The notes: generated from the letters alone by a model not told the origin. A stretch of DNA of 64,000 bases from Eriocheir sinensis (GCF_024679095.1 NC_066522.1:9231114-9295113); one strand, 5' to 3'. Counted from the stretch's first letter, positions 1 to 15,914 are shown. Numbers and translations are program-made.

Positions 1-1660
1 CTAAGTAATTTTTCATCAGGCACAGAAGCTTTCCCTCCAATCCGGCTGCTCTCATTTTTTCTAATAGGGCGGTGTGCCACACTCGGTCAAATGCGCCCTC
101 AATGTCTAGTGCCAGAGCAGCAGTGGCTCTTCCTTGGTCCAGCTGTGAACTCCATTCGTTGGATAGTAGTAGGTGGAGATCGGCTGCTGACCGGTTTTTC
201 CTGAAGCCGAACTGCCTGGCACTCAACAGATAGTGCCTATCCAGGTGTCTAGTGATCCGCTCAGCCACTATTCCCTCCAACACTTTTGCCACTGCTGATA
301 GGAGGGACACCGGCCTGTAGTTCCTCACGTCCGTTCGGTCGTTCTTCTTGTGCACAGGAACAACATGGCTAGTCTTCCACTTCTGCGGCCAGGTGGAGGT
401 ATGAAGGCATTGGTTGAATATCTTGGAGAGGGGAAGAGCGAGTTCCTTGGCACACTGACGCAGGAGGCGGGGGCTGATATTGTCCGGGCCAACAGCCTTA
501 TCTGCGTCTAAGGCCTTCAGTGCCAGATACACCTCCACCTCCGTTGTTGAGAGGCTTGTCAACTTTTCTTTTGTAACTGAAGGGAGAGTCGGTGGCTCTT
601 TTTCTGGGTGAGGGACGGTCATTTTGGCAGCAAAAGTCTTGGCAAACAACTCTACTTTTTCTTTATTGTTCAGTGCCATGGTGCCATCCTCTCTTCTCAA
701 GGTCGGAACTGTGCCTTCTTGCACCTCACCTTGATGTTCCTTAACCAGGTGCCACCACTGCTTGCTCCCTACCTGGCCTCCTGTTAGTTTGTTTTTTGTG
801 GCAGTCACCCATTGGTCCTTAGCCCAGGCCTGGGCGTCTTGCATTTGGGCTGCTGTCTCCCTGTGCCTCCTCTTGTTGAAGGCAGTTGGGTTACGCTTAT
901 ACGTTAGCCAAGCGCGGTGTTTGGCGTCTGATGCTGCGCGACACCTCGGGCCGAACCACGGCTGGTCGGACGGCTTGGATCTGTGCTCGCGGTGTGGCAC
1001 CCACCGGTGTTGCTCCTTGAGGACTGCTTCAGTGAACTGGTGCACCTGCTGCTCCACGCTGCCACTCAGAACCGCGTCCCAGTCCAGCTGTTGCAGGGCT
1101 GTGCGCAGCCTCCCCCAGTCAGTTGCCCCCCAGCGCCACAGAGTCCTTGTGGTGCTCTCCTCCCGGTGACGCTTGAATGCCACCTTGGCGAGAACGGCCA
1201 CATGATCTGAGGTACCCACATAGCCCAGCGGGTGGCATTGCACAGTGTTTGGAGGGAGGTCAGTGACGACAGGATCCAGCGAGCATCCGGAGTTGTGTGT
1301 GGGGAAGTTAACATAGTTGTCCAAGTCGTACACTGCTAGTAAGTTGTCGAACTCCCTTTGTGCTGTGCGCTGATTTAGGTCCCCTACTATAATAATGTTG
1401 TCACACTTATTTACAGTCATAATATTATCAATGTTATTTAATAAAAAGTTGAAGACAGCAGGACCTTGTGCCGGAGGTCTGTAGCACCCACAACACAAAA
1501 TGCCCGCGCCATTATTGTTTATTATTTTGAACAAGATTATTTCTAAGTTTTCAGGAATGTAATACTCTATAAGTTGTACACTCAGTGACTCCTTGTGGCA
1601 CAACGCAACACCGCCTCCTTGTGATGATCGATCTTTTCTGTACCACTTAGAGTAGCCTTT

Positions 1661-1669
<9 letters not shown>
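1..1669 (-). CDS. LINE ORF2 fragment: endonuclease + reverse transcriptase (Jockey/CR1 group), runs off left edge
   Basis: I translated the minus strand and found one frame open from the (CT)n tract at 1664 to the window edge, about 556 codons without a stop. It reads through an APE-type endonuclease and into a reverse transcriptase. Endonuclease blocks in order are GGGVAL (about 1603-1620), CYRPP (about 1480), VGDLNQ (about 1370) and SDHVAV (about 1200). A linker with PWFGPRCRAAS follows. RT blocks are AVGPDNISPRLL (about 470), VPVHKKND and NYRPVSLL (about 310-350), QFGFRKNRS (about 200) and the catalytic-aspartate block LDIEGAFDRVWH (about 75-110). The YADD block would lie off the left edge. 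The product would copy element RNA at a nicked target. The N-terminus is cut at the (CT)n tract, so this is a 5'-truncated or interrupted copy. Lack of any stop suggests a young insertion. Assignment to Jockey rather than CR1 is a judgement from motif style. Confidence 0.88.

Positions 1670-1706
<37 letters not shown>
1664..1706. repeat. (CT)n microsatellite interrupting the LINE
   Basis: Pure CT run of about 43 bp. It lies exactly where the endonuclease frame loses recognisable sequence. The sequence at 1707-1800 beyond it is not recognisably LINE. Confidence 0.95.
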
Positions 1707-1709
<3 letters not shown>

Positions 1710-1838
1710 CTTCCACTTCTACAGACGAGGGAAACTTAGCCTTGCATGACGCTGACTTGGCTGATGCAAACTTCAGCCAATTCCACACCGCGCCAAAATT
1801 GTCCCTTAGGCGGTCATTTCAGCACGGGTGACTGCATG

Positions 1839-2192
<354 letters not shown>

Positions 2193-2551
2193 TTTTTTTT
2201 TATATTTCTATTTTTTTCCACCACCTATTTTCCTCTCTATATTGTGTGTTTTAAAAATCTTGTGCAGAGCAACATTTTACGCACTATTTCATTGTTTATC
2301 CTGATACCAATATTTTTCGAACACCGTAATGCAAGTATATTATCATAATCATATCCCGCCTGGATCGGCAAGGCTTGGTCGTAACTTTATTTCATTGTTA
2401 TTCATTTTAATTGTTTTTTTTTATTTTTTTTACTTTTTTACCTTTTTGTTATGTTTGTGTTTATTTTTTGTAACTTTGCTTTAATGCATTATATTTTATC
2501 GTTATAAATAATTTGTGATCATGATCTTTTTTTTCTTCATCTTCTTCTTTT

Positions 2552-2553
2552 AC

Positions 2554-2632
<79 letters not shown>

Positions 2633-2637
2633 TTTAC

Positions 2638-2720
<83 letters not shown>
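2552..2720. repeat. (TTA)n microsatellite
   Basis: TTA/ATT repeat of about 170 bp with one short interruption near 2632. The surrounding 2190-3140 is AT-rich with nothing recognised, apart from a short (AGT)n at 3009-3050. Confidence 0.95.
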
Positions 2721-2721
<1 letters not shown>

Positions 2722-3007
2722 CATTATTGCCTGACAGGAACTAGGTCAGCTACACTAAAAACCACCCACATTGTCGACCTGGACTTTGAGGCGACGGTCT
2801 TTGATAGACGTATCAACCACAGGATTTGTTAGCTGAAGAATTATATGTATAATAATGTTTGTAATACTAACTATATAAAATTAGTTGTTGGAAACCATCA
2901 TTGGCAAGGCCGGGGCCAATGAATTGGTTTGTGAAAAATATGAAAACATACCTCTAACAGCGCAACTCTAACGGATGGAGGCCGTACTAAAAAAAAAAAT
3001 AAAAAAA

Positions 3008-3052
<45 letters not shown>

Positions 3053-3141
3053 CACTGTTAATAATAGTAGCATTATTATCATCATAACCATAATAGTAAA
3101 GCCAAATTCAATATTTGAAATCCATTATATCTTTTTTTTTT

Positions 3142-3240
3142 TTTCACGTCGCGGCCTATTGCGCCGGTAGGCTTCTTCCCGGTGGGCCCTGATGGTTTGC
3201 CCAGCCCGTTCTGGCGCAGGCATAAGTTAACTCTCTGTTT
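3142..3240 (+). repeat. SINE-like repeat family 'G', partial copy
   Basis: It contains TTGCGCCGGTAGGCTTCTT, then GGGCCCTGATGG, then CCCAGCCCGTTCTGGCGCAG. The same order of blocks occurs on the minus strand at 61715-61930 and, more diverged, at 10620-10880. Only the first ~100 bp are present here. No polymerase III boxes were identified, so 'SINE-like' rests on size and dispersal. Confidence 0.65.
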
Positions 3241-3588
3241 TTTATATCATATATATAGCCAGCAATCGCATTTTCCTTAATTAATATCATAAAAATAAAC
3301 CGGAATTTACTGTCAATCCAGCTCGAATATATATTGAAACTAAATAGAATCTCCCTCTTGCTCAACAAATATTGATGCCACTTTTTCAGTCCTCTAGACA
3401 CACACCTTTACGTATAATTATCCAGACACATTTAATTCTACTTTTTTTCGTGTCCACGCTTCATGCCCGATAATGACCGTCACTAAGTTTTCTGTTGGCG
3501 TCGTAATTTAGCAGCTGCACGCCAGGAATATTACCTAAATTACTCACTGAGGCTACATTCATGAGGCGCTATTTTTCTACCCACCCAG

Positions 3589-3689
<101 letters not shown>

Positions 3690-4479
3690 ATGTAAAATGG
3701 TATGAGTTATTACTAGTGCTGATAATAATAGTAATGATAAATAGTTGAAAAATAATATTAAAATGAACAGCCACAACGTTATTTTATATTCATATTGATT
3801 TAGTTATGCAAACGTTTTTTTATATTATTTATGCGAATTATGTGAATGCATTTATGTTAATCTGGTCCAGTGGTGATGGGAGTGTTGAAACATGCTGTAG
3901 TATCATCGTGGTGCAGCTATTGTACCATAAAAGCATGAGAAGTAAAATACGATAATAACCATCAAAATGGACGATGGCGGAAATTTTCATGATCATATTT
4001 TGACTAATATGTTGGGTGATACGCTTCCTCTGTAGTATGTTCTAATTCACACATCTTTTCCCTTCGCAATCATTCAGTCAGTTCTTATACTTAATGCCTT
4101 TTTAGAGGAATCATCATAAGTATTTTAACCAAATTTAAAAATGAATGAGTTATTTTTTAGTAATCCGAAAAAAAAACTAACCACTTTGGCGGAGACAGTA
4201 AAAGAGGTTGGCGACCCCATCTCTGGCGGGGTTGTGACCAATGTACGGTGTCAGGAGAGGATATGCTCCTTACAAAACATCAGACAGATTGAGGAAGGTA
4301 TACAATAGTAGTACAATCCCTAAACGAGGGCTGTGGTGGGGTCAAGGCGGGGCAACACCTGTGTCCAGCCTTGCCAAGTCTCCCGAACCCGCGATGCGTA
4401 GCTTCTGTGATATATGAAAAAGGCATCACAAATGATAAAACACATATCAATACAAAGTTTAAAGTAAATAGTATGATAT

Positions 4480-5650
<1,171 letters not shown>

Positions 5651-5828
5651 CAGAAACTTCATACCTGTATTTTCAGTGGTCATTTATACATTCAAATTAC
5701 ACTTAAAAGAATAATGTAATGATAGATTTCAGGGTAAAAATATAAATTCGTAAGAGCACAATTTCACATTACATTTCCCAATGGTTACCTTGTCCTACGT
5801 CATTAAGAGAATTCACCCAACCAACCCT

Positions 5829-5829
<1 letters not shown>

Positions 5830-5892
<63 letters not shown>
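5830..5892. repeat. (CT)n microsatellite
   Basis: Pure CT run of about 62 bp. The flanks 5651-5829 and 5893-6568 are AT-rich, with nothing recognised apart from a 13-base G run near 6501. Confidence 0.95.
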
Positions 5893-5894
<2 letters not shown>

Positions 5895-6568
5895 ATAATG
5901 AACGGATCATAATTAAATTCTATTTTTTTACAGGTTGAGCCGCAATTACCACTTTTTGAGATTTTTACCCTTCTCTCTAAACGCTTGTGGCCCTCCTAAT
6001 GACTGACATTAAAAACTAAAATTGCATATGAAAATCAAGCCTAATAATTCTTCTCTCTGTCTCTCACCAGTCACCGTTCTGTCTACATTTCTTTCTACCA
6101 ATGTGTATGTAAATCTGTCCATATATTACTTTTTTTACTTCTATGGAAAAAAGTTCAAAGGCATGATACACACAACAAATATCATGCCAGACGCTGCTCC
6201 AGTAAACTAGTAAAGAAAGAGAGGCCATAATAGAGGACAATTTCGGTTGAAGAGGCGTCTTGAGGCTTAATAATACCTATTCATCAATGCATCTCTCAAT
6301 TTGTTTATGTGCAATTATTTTACCGTCCATCTTCTTTGCATATCTAGTGTTTAATAATTACTTTATTTGCAAAGATTAACAACTATTTTCGTAATGTCGT
6401 GTAGGTGAAGCCTAATCGATTATTTAATAATTTTATTGTATTCTTCGTAGAGTCTCGGACAAGGCACTTGCATATAATTAGCTAATGTTTGTGGGAGTAC
6501 CGGGGGGGGGGGGGTGAAATTGGAGTCGACATTATTAAAAAATCCTAACCCTGAATGTGCTTGACTTT

Positions 6569-6890
6569 AGTGAGAGATGATATATGAACCGTCCAGTTTA
6601 GATTCTCATCAGCCTGAGAGTGTTAAATGTAGACGAGAAAGGCATATGTGTGTTGCTGAGGAATAAATGTTCAGTGTCATGAGGGATGTGTTGAGTACTC
6701 AGTGGTAAGTGCCTCTGATTCAATGGGAAATAACGGAAAGGTAAAATATGCTATGTGGCGTTTAGAAGTTTAAATGTTTGGAAAGTGCCGCGGAACATTG
6801 CAGAGCAATCATCAGTGAATGATGCATTCACGAGATTCAGACACGCTCGCTGATCCGGAGGTAGTTTTTTTTTCTCCTTTTAGTAGGACG
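6569..6890 (+). repeat. Dispersed repeat family 'R', copy 1
   Basis: About 320 bp that aligns collinearly, same strand, with 23250-23590. Shared blocks include GAGAAAGGCATATGTGTGTT, GAGGGATGTGTTGAGT, AATGATGCATTCACGA and CTGATCCGG followed by a T-rich stretch. Identity by eye is roughly 85%. Neither copy has a coding frame or clear terminal inverted repeats, so the class is unknown. Confidence 0.75.
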
Positions 6891-7142
6891 AAACGAAGTT
6901 TCTGAAGCATTACATTAATCTTACTCAGTAGAATAGGAACGTTTATTCTATCACAAAAGAGCTGAAGATATTTAATGCCATAACTATTTAGGGAGTTAAA
7001 TTGGTTTTAAATGTAAATACCATCTAACTTACATATGGGTATTCGACAAATAGAAACATAGAAATAATGAAAACAAATAATTGCTTTCTGCAAGAGTAAA
7101 ACCTTTCATATAAAGACAAGAAATATAATAACGAGACACAAT

Positions 7143-7143
<1 letters not shown>

Positions 7144-7181
<38 letters not shown>

Positions 7182-7794
7182 TTTATCATCCCGATGCATG
7201 AAATAAATAAGTTTATAAGCTGCTTCATCAGCTTGAGTAATACCGGATGACATTGATATAATGATCAAATTAGCGTGATAACTGATTAAACCAAAGTAAA
7301 CTAAAATCATTACCAACACTTTACAGTTAACACAACAAAAATAAACATGACTTAAAAACTAAGTCAAGCATCTCTTTATAAATATAACATAAACAGAACA
7401 ACGCATTTCAAATTCACGTCCATACATTCTCACCCTTGATGCAGGAAAGCTAAGATGCACGCAGAAAGGAATGGAAGGAAAATGCTCCGTATAACACTGG
7501 CAAGAAGCGAGCATCAACAATAAAAAAAAAAACAGGAAAAGGTTGACGATAGACTGATGATGATTACGAACAGGAAGTGAACTTGGCCGAGTCATATCAT
7601 GCTTATAACTGAGAGTAGACTGTCAACAAAAGGAAAACATAGGAAGTGCAAGGGTAGAAAAGAGCAGCAAGAGGTACCTTTCAATATGTTAAACTAAACC
7701 CTTTCCTTGAACAGGATGAATTGCACTATCAGAATACATTAAGTGAAACGCTCAGTTCTGTTCTGATATAATGAAACGATATGTGCTGAAGGTG

Positions 7795-7857
<63 letters not shown>

Positions 7858-7960
7858 CACACACACGCGTAAAAACACACACAGATGGGTTACATACCAA
7901 TGCCAGGAATGACTGCAATGTTGCCGGATATCTGAAAGCAATAGGAGCCGCGTTATGCAA

Positions 7961-8012
<52 letters not shown>
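7144..8012. repeat. (AC)n and (AGT)n microsatellites
   Basis: (AC)n at 7144-7178 and 7797-7864, and (AGT)n at 7964-8012. The intervening DNA is AT-rich and I recognise no gene in 6891-8290. Confidence 0.93.
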
Positions 8013-8014
<2 letters not shown>

Positions 8015-8291
8015 AAATATTTATAGTAGAAGTTGTAGTGATAGGAATAATAAACGAAATGTAATATTAATAAAGTGTACTCCAGCGAAGGACTAACGTA
8101 TCATCCCTTCAAATTAGGTCAAGTCCTACATGCAAACGATTCGAATTATCGTGTCATGGGCGTGATGGAAGGTTGTCAATAGGATTTTGTTTTCCTCTAT
8201 CCCAACCACGACTTGACCACATCTAACCTGTCCGGGGCTACACAGCGGCGTGTATGGACACGGTCTCTAATCTTAGGCTTAGGTGATAGGA

Positions 8292-8454
<163 letters not shown>

Positions 8455-8834
8455 AGTGCTAAGTAAATACTACATGACTGATAAAATAGGAATAGGAATA
8501 ATTTCCCTCGACAGCTCCTTTCCTTTGTGAAGCAAGAGATGCGGGTACAAACAGACAAAACAATATATCAAGCGGTTAAGAAACAAGTATATAAATAAAG
8601 ATGACCATAACTATAATGCACACTACGAAGAACAGTCGCTACACACATTCCTTTCTATTTCTTTCTTTTTTCTTCCCAAGGCGATGCAGTCTGTTAGCTC
8701 TTATACTATCAAGAACCGAGGCCGGTCACTTGCCTTCCTATACCTTGGCAATTTCTTCGTCTTGGCCAGTTTCCTCTCCCTTACCCAGCCACAGCCCATT
8801 ATCCTTTTCCTCTCCTTTCATGCAAGGAGACTCG

Positions 8835-9310
8835 AGACCCGATGGAAGAAGATTTTAAGAGAGAGGAGATACGAGGGAATGGAGTGAGAGGGAATAAGAA
8901 AGGAAATGAAAGTAGGAATGTAAAGGAAAGGGAGAGGAAAGGAGAGGAAATCAGAGGAAGAGACAAGCTGAGAGGAGAGGAGAGGAGAGAAGAGAGGAGA
9001 GTAGAGGAGGGGAGGGGAGAAGAGGGAAGAGGAGAGAAGAGCAAAGGAGAGCAAGGGAGAGAAGAGGAAAGTTAAGGAAAAGAGGGGAGGAGAGGAGAGG
9101 AGAGGAGAGGAAAGGAGAAGAGAGGAAATGAGAGAGGAGATGAGAGGGGATGGAAAGAAAGGAAAGAAAGGAAAACCGAATAAGGAAAAAAGGGAAAGAA
9201 AGGAAATACATAAAAAAAAAGAATTGGCGAATGAGGAGGATGGTATAGGAGGAGGAGGAGGAAGATGAGGAGGAGGACAAAGAGGAAGAAAAAGAGGAGG
9301 AAAAGAAATT
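8835..9310 (+). repeat. Polypurine tract rich in GGAGAGGA
   Basis: About 475 bp made almost only of A and G on the + strand, with irregular GGAGA/GGAAA units. Frames on the opposite strand are Ser/Leu/Phe-rich translations of this tract. It is a mirror-repeat-like purine strand of the kind that can form triplex DNA. Confidence 0.9.
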
Positions 9311-9483
9311 GAATGTATTTCACGCTGACAATACCTGGCATTTAATCATCCCCCAGTAGGAAAACGAATACAAAAGAAGAAAGAGAATACTCTCTGCTTT
9401 GTTTTTTTCACATTTTCTATTTTTTTCTCCTTTATCTCCATCTATCTTTCTTTCTCACCCTAACACTGCAAATTTAAGGCTGG

Positions 9484-9740
<257 letters not shown>

Positions 9741-9905
9741 CTCCACATATAAACACTGGCGAACCCTTGCAATTTTGGGCGGAAAGGAAGATGAAAGAAG
9801 GACATTCCGCCACATCCGAGTGCTCATAAACCACAAATTTCGCCCGTAATTTAGAGAAACAACAAAAATTAGTCACTCTCTCCACACCAACACGCGCACC
9901 CCCCC

Positions 9906-10411
<506 letters not shown>

Positions 10412-10619
10412 CGTATATGCCATTAGAAGGGAAGAAAACATTATGACTGAATGCGGGAAAAAATACATACTACAGTATTAGAAACACAGCTTTGAAAAAT
10501 ACTTATGAACCTTTAAAAAAAAAAAAGGGTAAAGTGCAATATCGTTCGTGTTTTCTTGATTTTAGTACTGAAACAGTCACGTTTAATTTACATGGAGGTA
10601 GGAAAAGGAAAAAAAAAAG

Positions 10620-10880
10620 CTAGCATTCCAAGGGTGACCAACAAAAAGTGTGTATACAAATGTTGTCCTGATGACCACCTATTAACTCGGACTTTAGCGA
10701 ATGTCTCTTGAGAGGAGCAAAAATGAGCTGCGGAGGGAAACATGAGCCAAGGATGATGGTGCCTCGATAAAAGTACTGCCGCAAGTCATTAGGAGCTGGA
10801 GCCAAACAGCAGACCCCATAAAGAAAGCCTACCGGCGCTATAGGTCGAACGTTATAAAAAAGTTCTTCAAGAAAACGGGA
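10620..10880 (-). repeat. SINE-like repeat family 'G', copy 2
   Basis: The reverse complement begins near ACCTATAGCGCCGGTAGGCT, continues through GGCACCATCATCCTTGGCTC, then GAGTTAATAGGTGGTCATCA. The block order matches the copy at 61715-61930. The central part is diverged. Confidence 0.65.
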
Positions 10881-10959
10881 AAAGGAAACATAGAAATGGT
10901 AATCTGAGAGAAACGCGCACACAATAAAAGCATGTTGACACACATGCTAAAAAGCAAGC

Positions 10960-11470
10960 CACATACCTCCCTTCTTTCTAAATCACCTTTCTTAAGGCTA
11001 GGAGTTCTCTATCATCCCTAATAGTTTTCTCCCCCTCCTAGATGATGTCTGAATACATAGGCCTTGTCCGCCCTCGTATAGAGTACGCATCTTATGTGAG
11101 GGAGGGCTCTACACACACAGCTCATTTAGACATAGCGGAGTCAAAGGCTCATCAACTCCCCTCTTCTTACTGACAGTCTTCTACCTCTCAAACTCCGTCG
11201 CAATTTTGCTTCTCTATCTATCTTCTATTGGTAATTTCATGTTGACTGCTTTTTTGATCTTGCTAACTGCATGCCGCCACCCCTCCCGTGGCCTCGCTGC
11301 AGACGACTTTCTACTCTAGCTCATGTCTATGGTATCCAAATCCCATATGCAAGAGTTAACTAACATCTTCATTCCTTCAGTCCTTTAACTGGTAAACTCT
11401 GGAACATTCTTCCTTTGTCTGTATTTTATCCTCCATATTATTTCAAGTCTTTGGAAGAGGGAGTATGAAG
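10960..11470 (+). pseudogene. LINE RT C-terminal relic (Jockey-like family 'E')
   Basis: Translation in shifting frames gives RLGVLY (near 11000), LKLRRNFASLSIFYW (near 11195), DLANCMPPPLPWPRCRRLST (near 11260), HVYGIQIPYARVN, and TGKLWNILPLSVF (near 11390). These are the C-terminal blocks following the RT fingers/palm in Jockey-group LINEs. At least four stops interrupt it and no catalytic RT block remains. A shorter relic of the same family, overlapping at the RLGVLYR block, lies at 58330-58505. Confidence 0.75.
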
Positions 11471-11479
11471 ATACCGCTC

Positions 11480-14400
11480 CATTCGAAATTGACCTCTCTT
11501 CTAGCCTCTCGTTCTCTACGCTTCGCTGGAGCAGCGGTTAGCGTGCTATTTAGTTTGTTCTTTGTTTATTGTCCTTGAGCGGTCTACTTTACTGAATAAA
11601 ACAACAAACGATAGGCTTTATATAAATACAACTGAATGGGGAAGTAATGAGTTACATGAATAATGACAAAACAAAAACCATAAAATTTGGTGTTGAATGG
11701 TAGGAAATTATTATAGAGTAGGCAGACTGAGAGCTCTGGGAATTCAGATACAATTTTAAAGTTTTCTCATATAAAACTGAGACGCAGTAAAAAAATAACG
11801 AACACCGATAAAGGAAAAGGGCAAATCCGTTTTGAGTTTGACACTATCATAAGCATTAACAACAAAGAACCCTATTTTAATGTAAGACAATACCGGACAA
11901 TGAAAAGTCATTAGAAACGGATTTTATTAAAAAAATTCATGCATTTCAGAATTGCCCGTCAGCAAGGACAAAAATGCAACTAAGATATGAAAAATATTAT
12001 ATTACGTACACGGTTTTAACAGAATATATACCAAAAATAAGATTACCCCATGCTTTCTTTCTTTGCAGGGTTTAATAAAACGCTCTACACCGCGGCTCTT
12101 CGCTGAAACATTTATGTCATTCGTTTGTTAACGGCACGAGAGACCGCCGCCGCCTGCTGACGCGACGCGCAACAAGAATTATTCTATTCTCGCCGCTGAA
12201 ACTCAAGAGACTAGAAAACACTGGGCTCTGGACAGCCGCTTATTCATGTTGTATTTTGTCCCTCCTTTCCTCTCTGCACAAAACATTACTTCTGTACTAC
12301 TGCTGCACCTCAACGTGTGTTTTGTGATTAACAGTTCTCTATCTTAGGTTTCGTGTTTAGTACATTTTATTTATATCATACAATGTCGGAGACTCTCTTG
12401 TTTTATATATTTTTTTTCTTTTATTTACTACGTTTATAAAGACACTGCTAGCGTTTTTTTTATTATGAAACTGTTCCCTGGTGAGTTACACTTCCTTTCA
12501 TAACAGAGGAACTCACTGATCTACTTATTCCCCGACGTGCTGGAGACATTGCATCATACGAATACTTCGGTGCAGTTCAAATTAGTTCATTAAGTATCAA
12601 GACAGTTTAATAATTCTTTCATGCTAACACTTCCAATCGTATTCACCCATCAAACGGAATTCTACGAATTTCCTTCTCTCGTTTAAATCGTTCCAGACCC
12701 GGCGGCTTCACTCCTTTGAGTTTTGGCTTACCTGCATATCTCTCCCTCTACGGCTAAGCTACAAAGTTTCTCTTTCCTTTCATCATTTCGTGTTGATTGG
12801 AGTGCCTCTGTATCAAGTCCAAGGAACCACCGGCAGTCATATCAAAGCATCGCAAATTTCAATATTTATAGTGTTTTACTCCCATAACACTTTTGAGCCC
12901 ACGCGTCGCAGCTTCAAATTCGTTCTCTATTCACCTTTGACACGCTTAACGATTTCAAGGAATGCTGTTTCCATTCGATATCACACGTGCGATCCTTTAA
13001 CTCATAACATGGGGGAGAATCAATAAAAACAGTTAAAGGAAAACTCAGTCCCTTCATTTCATTTCTAATAATGAATAACGTTTTCCGTTTAAGGTTTATC
13101 TAATAAACCGATTCCAATCTTCGAGTACACATAACAAACTTACTCTAAAACATACTCGTTTTTTATTTGATGGGAAATCACCCAATGATTACTAAACACA
13201 TTAACCTTAAACGTAATATACAACTTTGATTTTCATTGAGGCACATTAAGGCGATTAAAATCACTAATCACATTGTCAAATTTGCCCTGGTCACAAATTA
13301 GGCGATCAAATTACTTGAAATATTGAAATACTTTAAGCTGTGTTTTGTACACCCGGATACAAATTGAAATCAGATACTGCAAGGGAAACGTGGCATGATG
13401 ACTCCATTACATCCTCGACCTCGATAGTCACACACACACACATTGAAAAAAATAAGCTTCCAAAATAGAATTGTCAATAAGTGAATTATCGGGTCAATCT
13501 GGTAACTAATCAATGTATTAATCCCCTGCTAATTATATATCTATTTCGCTGCATATGGTTTCCCGATTTCGTGCTTTTTTTTACCTTCATATGATTTTCT
13601 TCAGTATAGGGTATGCATAAGGTACTTTAAATAATCCTTATTTTTACTTATTATTTCTTAATATTAACTTAGTGTATCTTTTACGTTTTTCATTTTAATA
13701 TATATTTTACATATGATTTATATCTGAATTACACTTTTTTCCACCTTCATATATTTTACTATTACCTTAATGATTGTTCTTTGAAATCGCCTCACACATC
13801 TATTTATATGTGTATGTTTCCTTCCTTCTCTGCACTCCATCTCTGTTAAACATTTTGAATTCTTCCTTTTCATTTAAATTATTTTTTTCCACGTCTCTCC
13901 TTTTCATTAATGTATTCCTTATTTCTCATATGCATTCTTCATCTTTCTTCCATTTCGAGGTGTCTCCATTATCCATTCTTCCCGGCCTCTTTCATTTCTT
14001 CCTTTTTCTTTTCTACCCTACTTATTTTTCTACCTTACCGAAAAATTTCATTGTTTTTTTTATGCAGTACCTTTTTTTTCCTTTCATCATTCTCTGATTC
14101 CCGTTCGTCTTTTTTATACCATCTAAAACAAAAACAAAAAGTCAATAATAGTCGAAACAAATGAAAAATAGAAAAAAAACTTGTATTATTTATAGTATTC
14201 GAACTACTTACGGATACACCAAGACGCACTAATGGATTCGCTTCCGTTTGAGGAGAGGATGAGGCAGGGGAAGGAGAGCGAGTAATGGAATCGAGGGAGA
14301 GAGAGAAAAGTGAGGGATGGGAAAGAAGAGATGAAAGAATTAGTGAGGATGACGGAAAAAGGTGGGCTTAAGAAAGATCAAAGTGTGTTGTGTTAATGGT
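11480..14400. other. AT-rich stretch without recognised genes
   Basis: I see no coding region, RNA gene or clear transposon here. A locally GC-rich patch lies at about 12085-12235, with clustered GCCGCC and GACGCG. 13560-14110 is T-rich and gives only Phe/Leu/Ser-rich frames. Confidence 0.6.
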
Positions 14401-14510
14401 CAGATCTCTCTCTCTCTCTCTCTTTCTGTATGGTGGCAGTGACAAAGACGTAGTCCATAATTAAGACAAATACAATAGCACTGACAAAAATAAACTTAAT
14501 TCATTTTTGT

Positions 14511-14640
14511 ATCGTAAGCATTGCTCCTCGGGACACTCAAAATCGCCGGAGACGAAATTTGGCAAGGTCGCTTTTCTTCCCCCTCTGTCCCCCTGTCCCT
14601 CCTTATATCCCTGGGGACGGGAACTGTCAGGCGAATCCAG
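14511..14640 (+). repeat. 130 bp inverted-repeat partner, left
   Basis: It begins ATCGTAAGCATTGCTCCTCG and ends at the (GT)n tract. The reverse complement of 22993-23122 matches over the whole length with about four differences. Both copies run from this unit into a GT repeat, then a GA repeat, then a (TTA)n-rich block. Confidence 0.85.
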
Positions 14641-15149
<509 letters not shown>

Positions 15150-15384
15150 CTCTCCTGAGAGACGGACGTGTCCTCCCCGCTTCACACCACAGCCTAGCTT
15201 ACCCGCGCTGCACGCCTTGGAAACCTTGTGTTTTCGTTGTGCTATTTGGCTTTGCGTTAGCTTTCACGTGTTTTTGTGTGTTCTCGCTTGTGGACTTTGT
15301 GTGTTGCCTGTGATTTCCCGACACGTGTTTAGTGTGATTTCGTTTGTGGTTTCTGCGAGTGTGTCTGCCTGTGGTTGCCTCTGT

Positions 15385-15860
15385 GATTTGTGTTTCCGGT
15401 GTTTTTGCGTGTGATTTGGCTGTTTCCGAGTTTTCTGCGTGGGTTTCAGAGTGTTACAAGTGTGTTGTGTTTCCGGTGCTTTTCCGTGTCATTTGGCTGT
15501 TTACGAGTGTTCTGCGTGGGTTTCAGAGTGTTTTAAGTGTGTTGTGTTTCCGGTGTTTTTGCATGTGATTTGGCTGTTTAAGTGTACTACGTGGGTTTCC
15601 GAGTGTTTTGAGAGTGCTGTTGTGTTTCCGGTGTTTTTGCGTGTGATTTGGCTGTTTCCGAGTGTTTTGCGTGGGTTTCAGAGTTTTTCAAGTGTGTTGA
15701 GTTTCCAGTGCTTTGCGTGTGATTTGGCTGTTTCCGAGTGTTCTGCGTGGGTTTCAGAGTGTTTTGAGTGTGCTGTTGTGTTTCCGGTGTTTTTGCGAGT
15801 GACTTGAGGGTGTTTAATCGTGGTTATGCTTGAGTTTCTGAGTGTTTCGTGTGTTTCGAG
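15385..15860 (+). repeat. ~78 bp tandem monomers in the LINE-A 5' UTR
   Basis: The landmark TGTTTCCGGT (or close variants) recurs at 15391, 15468, 15545, 15623, 15700 and 15779, spacing 77-79 bp. Each unit contains TGATTTGGCTGTTTCCGAGT and GCGTGGGTTTCAGAGTG or close variants. By analogy with monomer promoters of other LINEs, they may drive transcription; that role is inference. Confidence 0.85.
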
Positions 15861-15914
15861 TGTGCTGTTGTGTTCCCGAGTGTTTTCACGCGTGATTTGG
15901 GTATGTCGACAACT

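Noticed and set aside
762..1314. Frames on both strands over the left-edge LINE
   Set aside because: Out-of-frame shadows of the open EN-RT frame on the minus strand.
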